A stretch of 33,917 nucleotides of DNA, from the NCBI GenBank assembly GCA_903958565.1, contig CAJBTJ010000412.1:1-33917 (forward strand), given 5' to 3'. This DNA comes from an uncultured beta proteobacterium. Lineage in GTDB: Bacteria > Pseudomonadota > Gammaproteobacteria > Burkholderiales > Burkholderiaceae_B. This document shows, in pieces, positions 1 through 8,698 of this stretch. How positions within the stretch are numbered: the stretch's first letter is position 1; each line of letters starts with the position of its first letter. The position numbers and the translations under genes were made by a program. The notes under the pieces are model-generated. The model made no database searches. It was not told where the DNA came from and saw only the letters and a list, made by a program, of their open reading frames with translations.

Positions 1-46
1 AGATAAAAGCGAAAGGCCAGCGTCTACGTCGAGCAGACGCTGGCCC
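1..46 (-). terminator. Intrinsic terminator of the petABC operon
   Basis: A perfect 11-bp inverted repeat (15-25 paired with 35-45, loop of 9) forms a GC-rich stem. Read on the minus strand, the stem is followed by TTTCGCTTTTATC, a broken T-run, and it begins 12 bases after the petC stop codon. The plus-strand reading has A-runs instead, so it is oriented for the minus-strand operon. Confidence 0.85.
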
Positions 47-56
47 GAAAAAAAAC

Positions 57-908
57 TTACTTGACGTGCTTCCAGAACGATGCGTTCAGGCGCCAAGCGA
101 TAACAAAGAACACGCCCAAGAAGAGCAAGACCCACACGCCGATTTGTTTGCGTTTTTGCTGAATAGGTTCTGACATCCAAGTCATGAATGCCGTCAAATC
201 CGCGATGTCGCTGTCGTAGCCCGCTGTGCGTTGAGGCTCAAGCGCTTTGAACTTATGGTCGACACTTGCCTTTCCACGGTAGTTCGACAGAGGCTCGACT
301 TTTGATGTGACGTAACCGGCCGCATCATAGGTGGTAACGATACGTTCCCAGCCAGCAGGCTTGCCTGCCTGTGTAGGGAGCTGATGCACGGTCGTTGTTG
401 TTAACTCGCGCGGTCCCTGACGATCCCACAACACGTGAGGCATAGCTGAGTTTGGAAATGCAAGGTTATCCCAACCCGTCGCTTTGCTTGTATCCCTGTA
501 GTAAGTCCGCAGGTAGGTATAAATGTAGTCAGATCCTGTTGGACCGGCATTGATTGATTTTGCTCTTGCCATGACAGACAAGTCAGGAGGCGTCGCACCA
601 AACCACACTTTTCCATCTTTGGCTGACACAGAGCCCATCATCAGGTCGCCCACTTTTTCGCCGGTAAACAACAAGCTATCGCGGATTTGTTGATCGGTTA
701 GGCCAATATCCTTGAGCTTGTTGTAACGCATCGCAGAGGCGCTATGACAGTTCAGGCAATAGTTGACGAACAGCTTGGCGCCGTTTTGTAATGCAGCAAG
801 GTCGCTAATACGATTGGGTGCTTGCTCGAGAGGGAACGCTCCGCCCGCAGCATGCGCACCCGAGCAGGTGATTACTAGGGCAAGAGCACAAAGCAGCTTC
901 TTGATCAT
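57..908 (-). CDS. petC: Cytochrome c1 subunit of the bc1 complex
   Basis: This is the membrane-anchored c-type heme subunit of ubiquinol-cytochrome c reductase. It takes electrons from the Rieske protein and passes them to soluble cytochrome c on the periplasmic side. The 283-residue product starts with a Sec signal peptide ending in AHA (about residue 20). It has the heme site CLNCH at residues 51-55, a likely axial Met in the AMPHVLW segment, and one C-terminal membrane helix followed by a short basic tail. I chose the ATG at 908 because an ACGGA Shine-Dalgarno-like stretch sits about 7 bases upstream; an ATG two codons earlier (914) is the alternative. A start further upstream at 956 would overlap petB and bury the signal peptide, so it is unlikely. 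It is the last gene of petABC, 25 bases after petB, and is followed by a strong terminator. Confidence 0.96.
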   Translation of the reverse strand: MIKKLLCALALVITCSGAHAAGGAFPLEQAPNRISDLAALQNGAKLFVNYCLNCHSASAMRYNKLKDIGLTDQQIRDSLLFTGEKVGDLMMGSVSAKDGKVWFGATPPDLSVMARAKSINAGPTGSDYIYTYLRTYYRDTSKATGWDNLAFPNSAMPHVLWDRQGPRELTTTTVHQLPTQAGKPAGWERIVTTYDAAGYVTSKVEPLSNYRGKASVDHKFKALEPQRTAGYDSDIADLTAFMTWMSEPIQQKRKQIGVWVLLFLGVFFVIAWRLNASFWKHVK

Positions 909-933
909 GGTCATTCCGTAATTAAAGTTAGGC

Positions 934-2313
934 TCAATGGGCGTGGAACGTGACACGGTCAGGGACCGGCTTGAACGTACCCAAGCGACTCCAGACTGGC
1001 ATCAGGAAGAAAAATGCCAGATAGATGAGCGTGCCAATTTGCGACATTAGGTTGAAAATGTCCGTCGGTGCTTGGGTGCCGAGATAACCCAACACGACGA
1101 AGTTTGCAAAGAAGATGCCATAAAGCGTCTTGTGCCAACCAGGACGGTAGCGAATGGACTTGACCGGACTGTAATCGAGCCAGGGCAGGAAGAAGAGCAA
1201 GACAACCGCACCACCCATGGCGACCACACCCCAAAACTTCGCATCAATGACACGCAGCAGCACGGCCACGGCGATCAGCACGACTGGAGCGATCAGTTTC
1301 ATGATGCCTTTGACGCGCACAAACAACACGATCGCAGCCAACACGGCACTACCAGCCAAGACCCAAGTAAAGTCATCGGTCGTTGCACGAAGCATCGAGT
1401 AGAACGGTGTGAAATACCAGACCGGTGCAATGTGCAATGGTGTGACTAGTGGGTTGGCTGGAACGAAGTTGTTGTACTCAAGGAAATAACCACCCATTTC
1501 AGGCGCAAAGAAAACAATGGCCATGAAGATAATCAGGAAGCCTGCGAGCCCCATGATGTCGTGTACGGTGTAGTAAGGGTGGAAAGGAATCCCATCAAGA
1601 GGGCGACCGAACTTGTCTTTCTTGGCTTTGATGTCGACGCCATCGGGGTTGTTGGAACCCACTTCGTGCAAAGCGACGACGTGTGCAACCACTAGGCCCA
1701 GCAAGACGAGCGGAATTGCAATGACGTGGAAGGCAAAGAAGCGATTCAGCGTAGCGTCCGAGACCACGTAGTCGCCGCGAATCCAGATTGAGAGCTCAGG
1801 CCCAATGAACGGGATGGCGGAGAATAGGTTCACGATTACCTGCGCGCCCCAGAACGACATTTGACCCCAAGGTAGGAGGTAGCCGAAGAAGGCTTCTGCC
1901 ATCAAGCACAAGAAAATACCGACACCGAAAATCCAGACGAGCTCGCGTGGCTTGCGGTAGGAACCGTAAATCAGGGCGCGCACCATATGGAGATACACGA
2001 CGACGAAAAACATCGAAGCGCCGGTGGAGTGCATGTAACGGATAAACCATCCGCCCGGGACTTCGCGCATGATGTATTCGACTGACTGGAAGGCAAACTG
2101 CGCATCTGGCTTGTAGTGCATGACCAGGAAAATGCCCGTCACGATTTGAAGCACAAGCACTACAAGGGATAAGGCGCCGAAAAAATACCAAAAATTGAAG
2201 TTTTTCGGTGCGTAGTATTCAGACAGATGCGCTTTGTAAGTTGATGTCAACGGAAAGCGACGGTCTATCCAGCCTAACAGTCCGGTCGTTTCGACGGATT
2301 TTTCGCCAGCCAT
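934..2313 (-). CDS. petB: Cytochrome b subunit of the bc1 complex
   Basis: This 459-residue integral membrane subunit binds hemes bL and bH and forms the quinol-oxidising and quinone-reducing sites. Visible heme ligands are His95 and His109 on helix B, and His196 and His211 on helix D. The helix-D pair has 14 residues between its histidines rather than the 13 usual in mitochondria. The Qo motif reads PVWY (297-300) in place of PEWY, a variant I recall from beta- and gammaproteobacteria. The ATG at 2313 is preceded by AAGGAG at good spacing. It lies between petA (59-base gap) and petC (25-base gap) and is surely cotranscribed with them. Length and topology fit the bacterial family with its long C-terminal membrane part. 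Confidence 0.97.
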   Translation of the reverse strand: MAGEKSVETTGLLGWIDRRFPLTSTYKAHLSEYYAPKNFNFWYFFGALSLVVLVLQIVTGIFLVMHYKPDAQFAFQSVEYIMREVPGGWFIRYMHSTGASMFFVVVYLHMVRALIYGSYRKPRELVWIFGVGIFLCLMAEAFFGYLLPWGQMSFWGAQVIVNLFSAIPFIGPELSIWIRGDYVVSDATLNRFFAFHVIAIPLVLLGLVVAHVVALHEVGSNNPDGVDIKAKKDKFGRPLDGIPFHPYYTVHDIMGLAGFLIIFMAIVFFAPEMGGYFLEYNNFVPANPLVTPLHIAPVWYFTPFYSMLRATTDDFTWVLAGSAVLAAIVLFVRVKGIMKLIAPVVLIAVAVLLRVIDAKFWGVVAMGGAVVLLFFLPWLDYSPVKSIRYRPGWHKTLYGIFFANFVVLGYLGTQAPTDIFNLMSQIGTLIYLAFFFLMPVWSRLGTFKPVPDRVTFHAH

Positions 2314-2372
2314 GAAACGGCTCCTTTTACTTTGATCAGTATCGCGTTATGCGGTGTGGTTCAGGGGGCGGG

Positions 2373-3014
2373 TTAGGCCTTGTTGTTCTCGTCGACACCA
2401 ATAATGATGCGGGTGTCGCTCAGGTATTGGTATGGAGGCACTTCGAGGTTGTCCGGCGCAGGCTTATTTTTATAAGCGCGGCCCGCCATGTCGAAAGTTG
2501 ATCCGTGGCATGGGCACAAGAACCCGCCGTCCCAGTTATTAGGCAGGCTAGGCTGTGGGCCCGTCGTAAATTTCGGTGTGGGCGAGCAGCCTAAGTGTGT
2601 GCAGATGCCGACCGCCACAAACAGATCCGGCTTTCGCGAGCGCCATTCGTTTTTTGCATAAGTAGGCGTGAAGCCCGGACGCAGCGACTTTGGATCTGCG
2701 AGTTCGCCATCGTTCTGCTTGAGCGAACCAAGTTGTTCTTTGGTGCGATTAATGATCCACACCGGTTTGCCGCGCCACTCGACCGTGCGCATTTCGCCCG
2801 GGGCAAGGGTGCTGACATCTACTTCAACCGGAGCGCCCGCAGCGCGCGCTTTCTCACTTGGCGCAAAAGTACTGACAAAAGGCACGGCTAGAGCCGCGCC
2901 CGCTGCTCCGCCGACGGCACAGGTTGTGCCGATCCAGAAGCGACGTGAAGGGTCTGACGGCAAGGTTGGGGGTACCGCACCTTCGTCATCGTGCACAGTT
3001 GAATCGTGACTCAT
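2373..3014 (-). CDS. petA: Rieske iron-sulfur subunit of the bc1 complex
   Basis: This 213-residue protein carries the 2Fe-2S cluster that accepts the first electron from quinol. The two cluster boxes are intact: CTHLGC (138-143) and CPCHGS (167-172). Ligands would be Cys138, His140, Cys167 and His170, with Cys143 and Cys169 forming the disulfide. Near the N-terminus the sequence SRRFW (23-27) precedes a hydrophobic segment, the twin-arginine signal-anchor expected of bacterial Rieske proteins. Export would therefore need the TatABC proteins encoded at 6168-7921. The ATG at 3014 has AAGGA upstream. It is the first gene of petABC and is divergent from mscL. The 184-base divergent region (3015-3198) must hold the pet promoter, but I could not pick a convincing minus-strand -35/-10 pair. 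Confidence 0.97.
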   Translation of the reverse strand: MSHDSTVHDDEGAVPPTLPSDPSRRFWIGTTCAVGGAAGAALAVPFVSTFAPSEKARAAGAPVEVDVSTLAPGEMRTVEWRGKPVWIINRTKEQLGSLKQNDGELADPKSLRPGFTPTYAKNEWRSRKPDLFVAVGICTHLGCSPTPKFTTGPQPSLPNNWDGGFLCPCHGSTFDMAGRAYKNKPAPDNLEVPPYQYLSDTRIIIGVDENNKA

Positions 3015-3129
3015 CTTCTATCCTTATCGCAGCCAACGTGTTTGAGCCAACACATTGCAGACCAGTTCATTATGACGCTGCTTTGAAGGCATCCTATCGG
3101 GGCGACCCGCGCGGCTTGCTTCTGTACAG

Positions 3130-3159
3130 TTGTCACAACTTAAATTAACCCCTTATTAT
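3130..3159 (+). promoter_or_regulatory. Putative sigma-70 promoter of mscL
   Basis: TTGTCA (3130-3135) and TATTAT (3154-3159) are separated by 18 bases and lie about 40 bases before the mscL start. The match is reasonable, but it is judged by eye only. Confidence 0.45.
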
Positions 3160-3198
3160 AGCGCTAGCCAAGACAGACTCACAGTAAGGGAAAGACAA

Positions 3199-3663
3199 AT
3201 GATTCAAGGTAAAGAAATTTTGCAGGAATCCCGCGGAATATTTAAGGAATTTCGCGAGTTTGCGGTGCGGAGTAACGTTGTTGACCTCGCAATCGGTGTG
3301 ATTGTGGGTGCCGCTTTTGGCAAAATTGTTGATTCGCTTGTTAAAGATATCGTGATGCCGATCGTTAACTTTTTGGTTGGCGGATCGATGGACTTTAGTA
3401 ACAAGTTTGTGGTGTTATCCCGCCCTGCGGGTTACGTCGGCCCAGAAACCTATGCCGACCTGACAAAGGCAGGGGCAACTATTTTTGCCTGGGGTAATTT
3501 TTTAACCATCGTGATCAACTTTGTGTTGTTGGCGTTTGTGATCTTCTGGATGGTGAAGGCGATCAACACGGCGCGTAAAAAGATGGATTTGGAGGCGACC
3601 CCGCCCCCAGTGCCCGAGAACGTGCTGTTGCTGCGCGAGATTCGCGATTCGCTTAAAAAGTAA
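3199..3663 (+). CDS. mscL: Large-conductance mechanosensitive channel MscL
   Basis: This inner-membrane channel opens under membrane tension during osmotic downshock. The 154-residue product has the family layout: a short amphipathic N-terminus rich in FKEF/REFAV, a first membrane helix with the pore-lining pattern [19 protein letters not shown] (26-44), a periplasmic loop, a second helix (about 96-122), and a charged C-terminal helix ending [10 protein letters not shown] chose the ATG at 3199 because AAGGGA lies 7 bases upstream and the MIQGKE start fits the family; the frame stays open upstream to 3130, but those extra residues look unlike MscL. The gene is divergent from petA and convergent with the Nif3 gene, whose stop is only 5 bases away. 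Confidence 0.96.
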   Translation: MIQGKEILQESRGIFKEFREFAVRSNVVDLAIGVIVGAAFGKIVDSLVKDIVMPIVNFLVGGSMDFSNKFVVLSRPAGYVGPETYADLTKAGATIFAWGNFLTIVINFVLLAFVIFWMVKAINTARKKMDLEATPPPVPENVLLLREIRDSLKK

Positions 3664-3668
3664 GCAAA

Positions 3669-4463
3669 TTAAACCGGGTTGTCGATGTCTATAAAGTCAA
3701 CCTTAATGCCGAACTGCTGTTGGATCGCTTGGGCGAGCGCCTGGACGCCATAGCGCTCGGTGGCGTGGTGCCCAGCACCGATAAAGCCAACACCAGATTC
3801 TCGTGCCAAGTGCACAGTGGGTTCAGACACCTCACCCGTGATGAAGAGGTCTGCCCCCACATCAATTGCCTCACTAAACATTCCTTGAGCAGCGCCCGTA
3901 CACCATGCAATCGTCTCCGCAGGTTGCTCGGGTGCGCCGACCACAAGCGGTTCGCGCCCTAGTCGCAAAGCGACTTGCGCGGCCACCTCACCAAGGGTGG
4001 CGGCACCGGGCATGGCGCCCAGCCAAATCAGATTTGATGAGCCTGCCGTGCGCGGTGGCCCGACTGAATCGCCCGCGATCGGTTCTTGGCGAGCAACCAC
4101 TAAACCTAAGCGGGAGGCTAGCTGAGCGTTATTCCCCAGTGTTGGATGGGCATCAAGGGGTAGGTGATAGGCGAGTAGATTGATGTTTGCTGCAAGAAGC
4201 GAGGCCAGACGGGTGCGCTGGGTGCCTCGTATCCGAGGATCATCGCCCCGCCAAAACCAGCCGTGGTGCACGAGCAGTGCATCGGCGCCCCGCTCAATTG
4301 CGATATCGATCAGCGCCTGACTTGCGGTGACGCCCGCGATAATATGGGACACTCGCTCAAGGCCTTCGACCTGCAGACCGTTTGGGCAGTAATCTTTAAA
4401 TGATGTGACCTTGAGAGTGGTATCTAGCCAGGCACAGAGTTCGCGGGTCGAGACAGAGGTCAT
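3669..4463 (-). CDS. Nif3/YbgI family (DUF34) metal-binding protein
   Basis: This 264-residue protein belongs to the conserved Nif3 family, often labelled GTP cyclohydrolase 1 type 2-like; the cellular role of the family is unsettled. Recognisable parts are the N-terminal CPNGLQVEG segment, the metal-site HHGWFW (His66, His67), the YHLPLDAHP box (99-107), and the C-terminal GAGHHATERYG box, which together form the dinuclear metal centre. The ATG at 4463 has AGGAAA a few bases upstream; an upstream in-frame start at 4511 would run past the divergent protease start and is unlikely. Its start codon lies only 18 bases from that of the divergent protease gene. I give no gene symbol because naming varies. 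Confidence 0.9.
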   Translation of the reverse strand: MTSVSTRELCAWLDTTLKVTSFKDYCPNGLQVEGLERVSHIIAGVTASQALIDIAIERGADALLVHHGWFWRGDDPRIRGTQRTRLASLLAANINLLAYHLPLDAHPTLGNNAQLASRLGLVVARQEPIAGDSVGPPRTAGSSNLIWLGAMPGAATLGEVAAQVALRLGREPLVVGAPEQPAETIAWCTGAAQGMFSEAIDVGADLFITGEVSEPTVHLARESGVGFIGAGHHATERYGVQALAQAIQQQFGIKVDFIDIDNPV

Positions 4464-4481
4464 AATTTTCCTGAAAACAAA

Positions 4482-5642
4482 ATGCGTCGAATTTGGCTGA
4501 TTTTTGCTCAAGCAGTAACGGTTTGTTTAGCGATTTTATTCGTGGTGGTGACTTTGCGCCCGGATTGGTTGGCGCGCCTCGATAAACTGAGTGTTTCTGG
4601 GGGCCAACGAGCGGCCCTGCCCGTTGTCGGACAGCCACAAGCTGGCGCGGCGCCCGGCTCATACGCTGAGGCGGTTGCCTTGGCGGCGCCCGCTGTGGTC
4701 AACATCCACACAACGAAGCGTATTGCGGCGCCGCGGATTGTGATGCCAACGGATCCTGTTTTACGAAAATTTTTCGAACAAATGCCCGGCTATAAGCAAC
4801 AGCAACAGGCAACGAGTCTTGGCTCGGGAGTGGTGGTGTCCGCGACTGGACATGTGTTGACGAATTTTCACGTGATTAACGGTGCCGATGAAATTGTGGT
4901 CGCCCTGCACGATGGTCGGCAGGCAAGTGCCAAGGTTGTGGGTGTCGATCCGGATTCCGATCTGGCCGTATTAAAAGTGCAATTGACGGGTCTTCACGCG
5001 TTACGTTTTTTGACTGAGGAATTGCCGCGTATTGGTGATGTGGTGTTGGCGATCGGCAACCCCTTTGGAGTGGGACAAACCATCACGATGGGAATTGTCT
5101 CGGCGCTTGGTCGTCAAGGATTGGGTATCAATACCTATGAGAACTTCATCCAAACGGATGCGGCGATTAACCCAGGTAACTCGGGCGGTGCGCTCATTGA
5201 TACCTTAGGCCGCTTGGTGGGAATCAATACCGCGATTTATTCGAAAACAGGTGGCTCCCTTGGAATTGGTTTTGCGATTCCTGCGGGAGCGGCACAAAAA
5301 GTCATGGAACAAATTGTTGCCCATGGGTATGTCAAGCGAGGCTGGCTGGGCATCGAGCCTCAGGACATGACGGCGGAGCTGGCGAAGGCCTTTGGCTTAG
5401 AGCGCCCAACGGGCGTGATTATCGCGGGGCTATTGCGCGACGGTCCGGGGGCAAAAGGTGGATTGCGCGTGGGCGACATCGTCCAGACCCTTGACGGCAG
5501 TCCAGTCGGAGACACGCCTAAACTGATGGCACGCATTGCTGCGAAGGAGCCAGGCGATAAGATCGAGCTAGGCGTCTACCGAAACGGGAACGTGCAGAAC
5601 CTTTCAGTCGTTGCGGGCGTGCGGCCCGTTCGGCCGCAATAA
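4482..5642 (+). CDS. Do-like (DegS/DegQ family) membrane-anchored serine protease with one PDZ domain
   Basis: This is a periplasmic trypsin-like protease of 386 residues. It starts with an uncleaved-looking membrane anchor (about residues 5-24). The protease domain has its triad in place: His130 in LTNFH, Asp160 in DPDSD, and Ser234 in NPGNSGG. A single PDZ domain follows (about 285-380). One PDZ plus an N-terminal anchor resembles DegS/AlgW, which cleave anti-sigma factors in the envelope stress response, but a DegQ-type quality-control role is equally possible. No rse or muc genes are nearby to decide. The start lacks a clear Shine-Dalgarno and sits 18 bases from the divergent Nif3 gene, so its promoter must lie inside that gene's coding sequence. 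It ends 15 bases from the convergent XRE gene. Confidence 0.92.
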   Translation: MRRIWLIFAQAVTVCLAILFVVVTLRPDWLARLDKLSVSGGQRAALPVVGQPQAGAAPGSYAEAVALAAPAVVNIHTTKRIAAPRIVMPTDPVLRKFFEQMPGYKQQQQATSLGSGVVVSATGHVLTNFHVINGADEIVVALHDGRQASAKVVGVDPDSDLAVLKVQLTGLHALRFLTEELPRIGDVVLAIGNPFGVGQTITMGIVSALGRQGLGINTYENFIQTDAAINPGNSGGALIDTLGRLVGINTAIYSKTGGSLGIGFAIPAGAAQKVMEQIVAHGYVKRGWLGIEPQDMTAELAKAFGLERPTGVIIAGLLRDGPGAKGGLRVGDIVQTLDGSPVGDTPKLMARIAAKEPGDKIELGVYRNGNVQNLSVVAGVRPVRPQ

Positions 5643-5657
5643 GCCCACGATCGCGCT

Positions 5658-6014
5658 TTAGTTTGCAGAGCCGGGCTGGGTGATGCCTGAGCCTGCGGGG
5701 GTATTGCTCGGCGGGTTTGCGGCGATAAGCGCTTCGGCCTGTGTGAGCAGAGGTCGCCGGGTGTTGGCCTCAAGGTGATAAAAAATCTCTTGGAGGCGTG
5801 CTTGCTCGTCGTCGGCAGTGTAAAACCAGCTGACAGGCATGTTCAAGATCTCTGCCACGCGACACATCAGTTGATAGTCGGGCGAGTGCTTGCCACGTTC
5901 ATACTGATTCATCCGCGCACTAGCGGACATGGGGTCTATGCCGGCGAGTTTGCCGAGTTTTTCCTGAGACAAGCCGGCGCGTAGACGGGCTTGTTTTAGA
6001 CGATGAGCGAGCAC
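5658..6014 (-). CDS. Small XRE-family helix-turn-helix regulator
   Basis: This 118-residue protein has an N-terminal Cro/CI-type DNA-binding domain (about residues 4-62) with the pattern LKQARLRAGLSQEKLGKLAG and the N-Q-Y-E-R-G helix typical of the family. A short helical tail and a Pro/Gly/Ser-rich end follow. I chose the GTG at 6014 because AAAGGG lies 6 bases upstream; a TTG start at 6050 would add twelve residues not expected in the family. Its targets are unknown. The gene stands alone between the convergent protease gene and tatC, with an AT-rich region upstream (about 6060-6130) that looks like its promoter region. It is not obviously part of a toxin-antitoxin pair, since no partner gene is next to it. 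Confidence 0.85.
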   Translation of the reverse strand: MLAHRLKQARLRAGLSQEKLGKLAGIDPMSASARMNQYERGKHSPDYQLMCRVAEILNMPVSWFYTADDEQARLQEIFYHLEANTRRPLLTQAEALIAANPPSNTPAGSGITQPGSAN

Positions 6015-6100
6015 GATGATCCCTTTAAGGTTCGTTAGGTTGCGCCACAATAGGCATAACCATGTGAACGATCCATATCAAATAGAATTTAGAGATCTAA

Positions 6101-6129
6101 AAGATATACCTTAAATACTAAGACAACAA
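6101..6129 (-). promoter_or_regulatory. Putative promoter of the XRE regulator
   Basis: On the minus strand TTGTTG (6124-6129) and TATCTT (6101-6106) are 17 bases apart, inside the most AT-rich intergenic stretch of this part (6051-6167). It is a by-eye match. The stretch holds no gene and no clear terminator for tatC. Confidence 0.35.
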
Positions 6130-6167
6130 GAGATTTGTCGTAAGAGTTCTTTGATAACAGCCCGTTT

Positions 6168-6959
6168 TCAGCTTGTGGACTCGGGTGTTGTTGTCTTTTC
6201 CTCTTCTTTGCTGCGGGGCTTGATCCCCCGAGCGACTAAGATCCCGATCTCGTAGAGGATGCAGAGCGGAACAGCCAATAAAAATTGGCTGACCACATCG
6301 GGCGGGGTGACGACGGCGGCGATCACAAACGCCCCGACGACGACATAACCGCGGGCTTCGCTCAGCTGCTTGATCGTCACAATCCCCATCCGGACGAGCA
6401 GTACAACCGCAACAGGGACTTCGAATGTGAGCCCAAAAGCTAAAAACATCGTCATGACGAACGTCAGGTAAGCCTCGATGTCCGGCGCCGGTGTAATCGA
6501 CTGCGGCGCAAACGAAGCGATGAAGCTAAAGATTGTTTTAAACACAACAAAGTAACAAAACGCCATTCCTGCCAAAAACAGCAGCGAGCTCGAAATAATC
6601 AGAGGCAAGGCTAAATTTTGCTCGTGTTTGTACAGTCCCGGCGCAACAAAGGCCCAGACTTGATACAAGACAACGGGCAGAGCAATCACAAAAGCGGCCA
6701 TCATCGTGACCTTGACAGGCACCATGAAGGGCGTGATCACGCCGGTTGCAATCATGCGGGTGCCCTCCGGCAAGGAGGCCAGCATGGGTGCCGCGAGCAG
6801 GTCGTAGATATCCGAGGCGCCGGGATAGAGAAATAAAATAAAAAAGATCACAACGATTGTGCCGACTGCTCGCAATAGGCGCGAGCGCAGTTCAACCAGA
6901 TGCGACATAAAACTTTCGTTTTGTTCGCCGGGCTCAGCGGTTTTTTCTGTAGTGCTCAA
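6168..6959 (-). CDS. tatC: Twin-arginine translocase subunit TatC
   Basis: TatC is the polytopic receptor that recognises RR signal peptides of folded proteins. The 263-residue product has the N-terminal [11 protein letters not shown] box, six hydrophobic segments, and the conserved [13 protein letters not shown] loop before the third segment. The start is a TTG at 6959 that overlaps the tatB stop by 4 bases (TTGA), with GGGA 8 bases upstream. The next candidate, an ATG at 6908, would begin right at the SHLVELR box and leave no N-terminal tail. It is the last gene of the long minus-strand run. One certain client in this window is the Rieske protein PetA. Confidence 0.95.
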   Translation of the reverse strand: MSTTEKTAEPGEQNESFMSHLVELRSRLLRAVGTIVVIFFILFLYPGASDIYDLLAAPMLASLPEGTRMIATGVITPFMVPVKVTMMAAFVIALPVVLYQVWAFVAPGLYKHEQNLALPLIISSSLLFLAGMAFCYFVVFKTIFSFIASFAPQSITPAPDIEAYLTFVMTMFLAFGLTFEVPVAVVLLVRMGIVTIKQLSEARGYVVVGAFVIAAVVTPPDVVSQFLLAVPLCILYEIGILVARGIKPRSKEEEKTTTPESTS

Positions 6960-7627
6960 GATTTTGATCCCGACGGTGGGGTAACTGAAGTCGGCGCGCT
7001 GGCCAAGGCCTTTTCTGCTGCTTGCGTCTTGCGGGCAACAGACTCGAAGTCGGCTGTGCTCGCAATTTCGAATTCAGTTTGAACTGGGGTGTCAAAGAGC
7101 CCGGTCATTCCCTGTGTTTGCGACGCGTTGGCAAGCGCAGCTTCTGGTGTCATCGCTGCGACCTCGCTCGGGGCAACAGGGGTGCTGACAGGAGAGGCGG
7201 CGTGCAAGCCGCTATCTTGGCCGCCGGTTGCATCGATCAAGACGGGGCCATCTGATGCCGCCTCGGCGACAAGTTCGGGCGCGGGTGTATTGAACGACGT
7301 CGCTTCTTTGAGGCCTGCCGTCGCTTCATTGAAGGTCGACATCGTGTTTTGCTCAAGTGCCTCGAGAGGTTTGGTGAGCGCATCACTTGTGCTCTGCAAG
7401 CTACTCTGCACACTTTGCGCAGCGTCTTGCATTTGGTCCTTCAGCTTACGAAGTTCATCGAGCTCAACTTCGCGTTGAATGTCTGATTTGACGTCACTGA
7501 CATAGCGCTGCGCACGGCCCACTAGGTGACCGAGTGTGCGCGCTACCTTAGGGAGGCGCTCAGGACCAATAACGACAAGCGCCACGACCCCGATTACGAG
7601 TAGTTCAGTAAAGCTGACATCAAACAT
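6956..7627 (-). CDS. tatB: Twin-arginine translocase subunit TatB
   Basis: TatB partners TatC in the receptor complex. The 223-residue protein begins [20 protein letters not shown], followed by the GPERLP hinge and an amphipathic helix, exactly as in TatB. After about residue 75 comes a long low-complexity tail rich in Ala, Thr, Ser and Pro. This makes the protein longer than E. coli TatB, but such variable tails are common. The start has no strong Shine-Dalgarno. It lies 48 bases after tatA and overlaps tatC by 4 bases. Confidence 0.95.
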   Translation of the reverse strand: MFDVSFTELLVIGVVALVVIGPERLPKVARTLGHLVGRAQRYVSDVKSDIQREVELDELRKLKDQMQDAAQSVQSSLQSTSDALTKPLEALEQNTMSTFNEATAGLKEATSFNTPAPELVAEAASDGPVLIDATGGQDSGLHAASPVSTPVAPSEVAAMTPEAALANASQTQGMTGLFDTPVQTEFEIASTADFESVARKTQAAEKALASAPTSVTPPSGSKS

Positions 7628-7675
7628 GTTTTATGCACCAAAGTAGCTCCAGGCGGAGCGATCCAGCAAAAATTA

Positions 7676-7921
7676 TTAGATGCTGGATTTTTCTTTGGCC
7701 TGTACATCAACAGTTCCATTTGAGGCAACGCGTTGCGCGGGCGCTGCTTCTGCTGTTGGGTTTGCGTCACCTTCTTTGGCGTTCGGATCTTTCATGCCCT
7801 CTTTGAAACCCTTTACAGCTCCGCCAAGGTCAGCGCCAATATTGCGAATTTTTTTCGTGCCGAAAATGAGCGCAACGATAACGAGAACGATTAACCAGTG
7901 CCAGATGCTAAAACTACCCAT
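7676..7921 (-). CDS. tatA: Twin-arginine translocase subunit TatA
   Basis: TatA forms the translocation oligomer. The 81-residue product has one N-terminal membrane helix beginning [20 protein letters not shown], then the hinge and amphipathic helix ([21 protein letters not shown]). A polar acidic and Ala-rich tail follows. The ATG at 7921 is preceded by GGAG at 7 bases. It is 14 bases after the HIT gene and opens tatABC. Confidence 0.95.
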   Translation of the reverse strand: MGSFSIWHWLIVLVIVALIFGTKKIRNIGADLGGAVKGFKEGMKDPNAKEGDANPTAEAAPAQRVASNGTVDVQAKEKSSI

Positions 7922-7935
7922 AATGACTCTCCGAA

Positions 7936-8304
7936 TTAGGCTGCGGTGACTTTTTGTCCCATCCAGGGACGCTTGCCACCCAAAATATGAAAATGTAGAT
8001 GAGGGACTTCTTGACCACCCTCAATACCAGAGTTAGTTGTAAGCCGAAATCCTCCTGCTGGCCCCGAATTACAGCCGTTTTCGATCGCGATCTGGGGAAC
8101 CTTAGCTAGCATTCTACCTAACCACAGGGCATCTTCGGGCAGAATATCTTGCATCGACACGACATGCTTGCGCGGGACCATAAGCAAATGTACCGGTGCT
8201 GCCGGGTTGATGTCATGAAAAACCACACAATCGTCATCTTGGTAAACGATTTTTGCAGGGATTTTTCCGTCGACGATCTTACAAAAAATGCACTGTTCGC
8301 TCAT
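7936..8304 (-). CDS. HIT-family (HINT-like) nucleotide hydrolase
   Basis: This 122-residue protein belongs to the histidine triad superfamily, which hydrolyses nucleoside phosphoramidates and related adenylates. The triad HLHFHIL is seen with His102, His104 and His106. The N-terminal CIFCKI pair may bind zinc as in several bacterial HINT proteins. I chose the ATG at 8304 because MSEQCIFC is the family's usual start; upstream residues in the same frame (to 8412) overlap hisE and are not family-like. It lies between hisE and tatA, an arrangement common in Burkholderiales, and is probably just cotranscribed. Confidence 0.93.
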   Translation of the reverse strand: MSEQCIFCKIVDGKIPAKIVYQDDDCVVFHDINPAAPVHLLMVPRKHVVSMQDILPEDALWLGRMLAKVPQIAIENGCNSGPAGGFRLTTNSGIEGGQEVPHLHFHILGGKRPWMGQKVTAA

Positions 8305-8353
8305 GATACGTTCTGCTGCTAAGAATTTTGATGAAAAATCCTGTCTACAAGGA

Positions 8354-8698
8354 TTATTTTTCCGTCCGCCCAGCTTTTTCGGCAAGACCCGATAGGCCTT
8401 CGCGACGCGCAAGCTCTGCGGTCACCTGTTCGGGGCGCAAACCGTTTTCCGCCAGCACCACCAGGCAATGAAACCATAAATCAGCCATTTCTGCCACGAT
8501 TCTGTCTGCCTGCCCGTCTTTGGCCGCCATTACCAGTTCGGTGGCCTCTTCGCCAATTTTCTTGAGTGCGGCTTCCGGCCCTTTTGAAAAAAGCTTTGCG
8601 ACGTAGGAGGTGGACGGATCTCCGCCGCGACTGGGCAGTCGAGTTTCGAGCAGATCGGCAAGCCTCTGTAAGACGGCTTCAGGGGTATTTGTCGTCAT
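8354..8698 (-). CDS. hisE: Phosphoribosyl-ATP pyrophosphatase
   Basis: HisE removes pyrophosphate from phosphoribosyl-ATP, the second step of histidine synthesis. The 114-residue product shows the MazG-like metal-binding pattern [13 protein letters not shown] followed by [14 protein letters not shown]. It is separate from HisI here, unlike the fused HisIE of enterobacteria. The ATG at 8698 overlaps the hisI stop (ATGA). It is the last his gene, and HIT follows after 49 bases. Confidence 0.95.
   Translation of the reverse strand: MTTNTPEAVLQRLADLLETRLPSRGGDPSTSYVAKLFSKGPEAALKKIGEEATELVMAAKDGQADRIVAEMADLWFHCLVVLAENGLRPEQVTAELARREGLSGLAEKAGRTEK

Noticed and set aside
3015-3128. CATAAT on the minus strand (about 3067-3072) as the pet operon -10
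   Set aside because: No acceptable -35 hexamer lies 16-18 bases upstream, so the pet promoter is left unplaced.
5658-6014. The XRE gene as half of a toxin-antitoxin pair
   Set aside because: No small partner gene is adjacent on the same strand; its neighbours are a protease gene and tatC.
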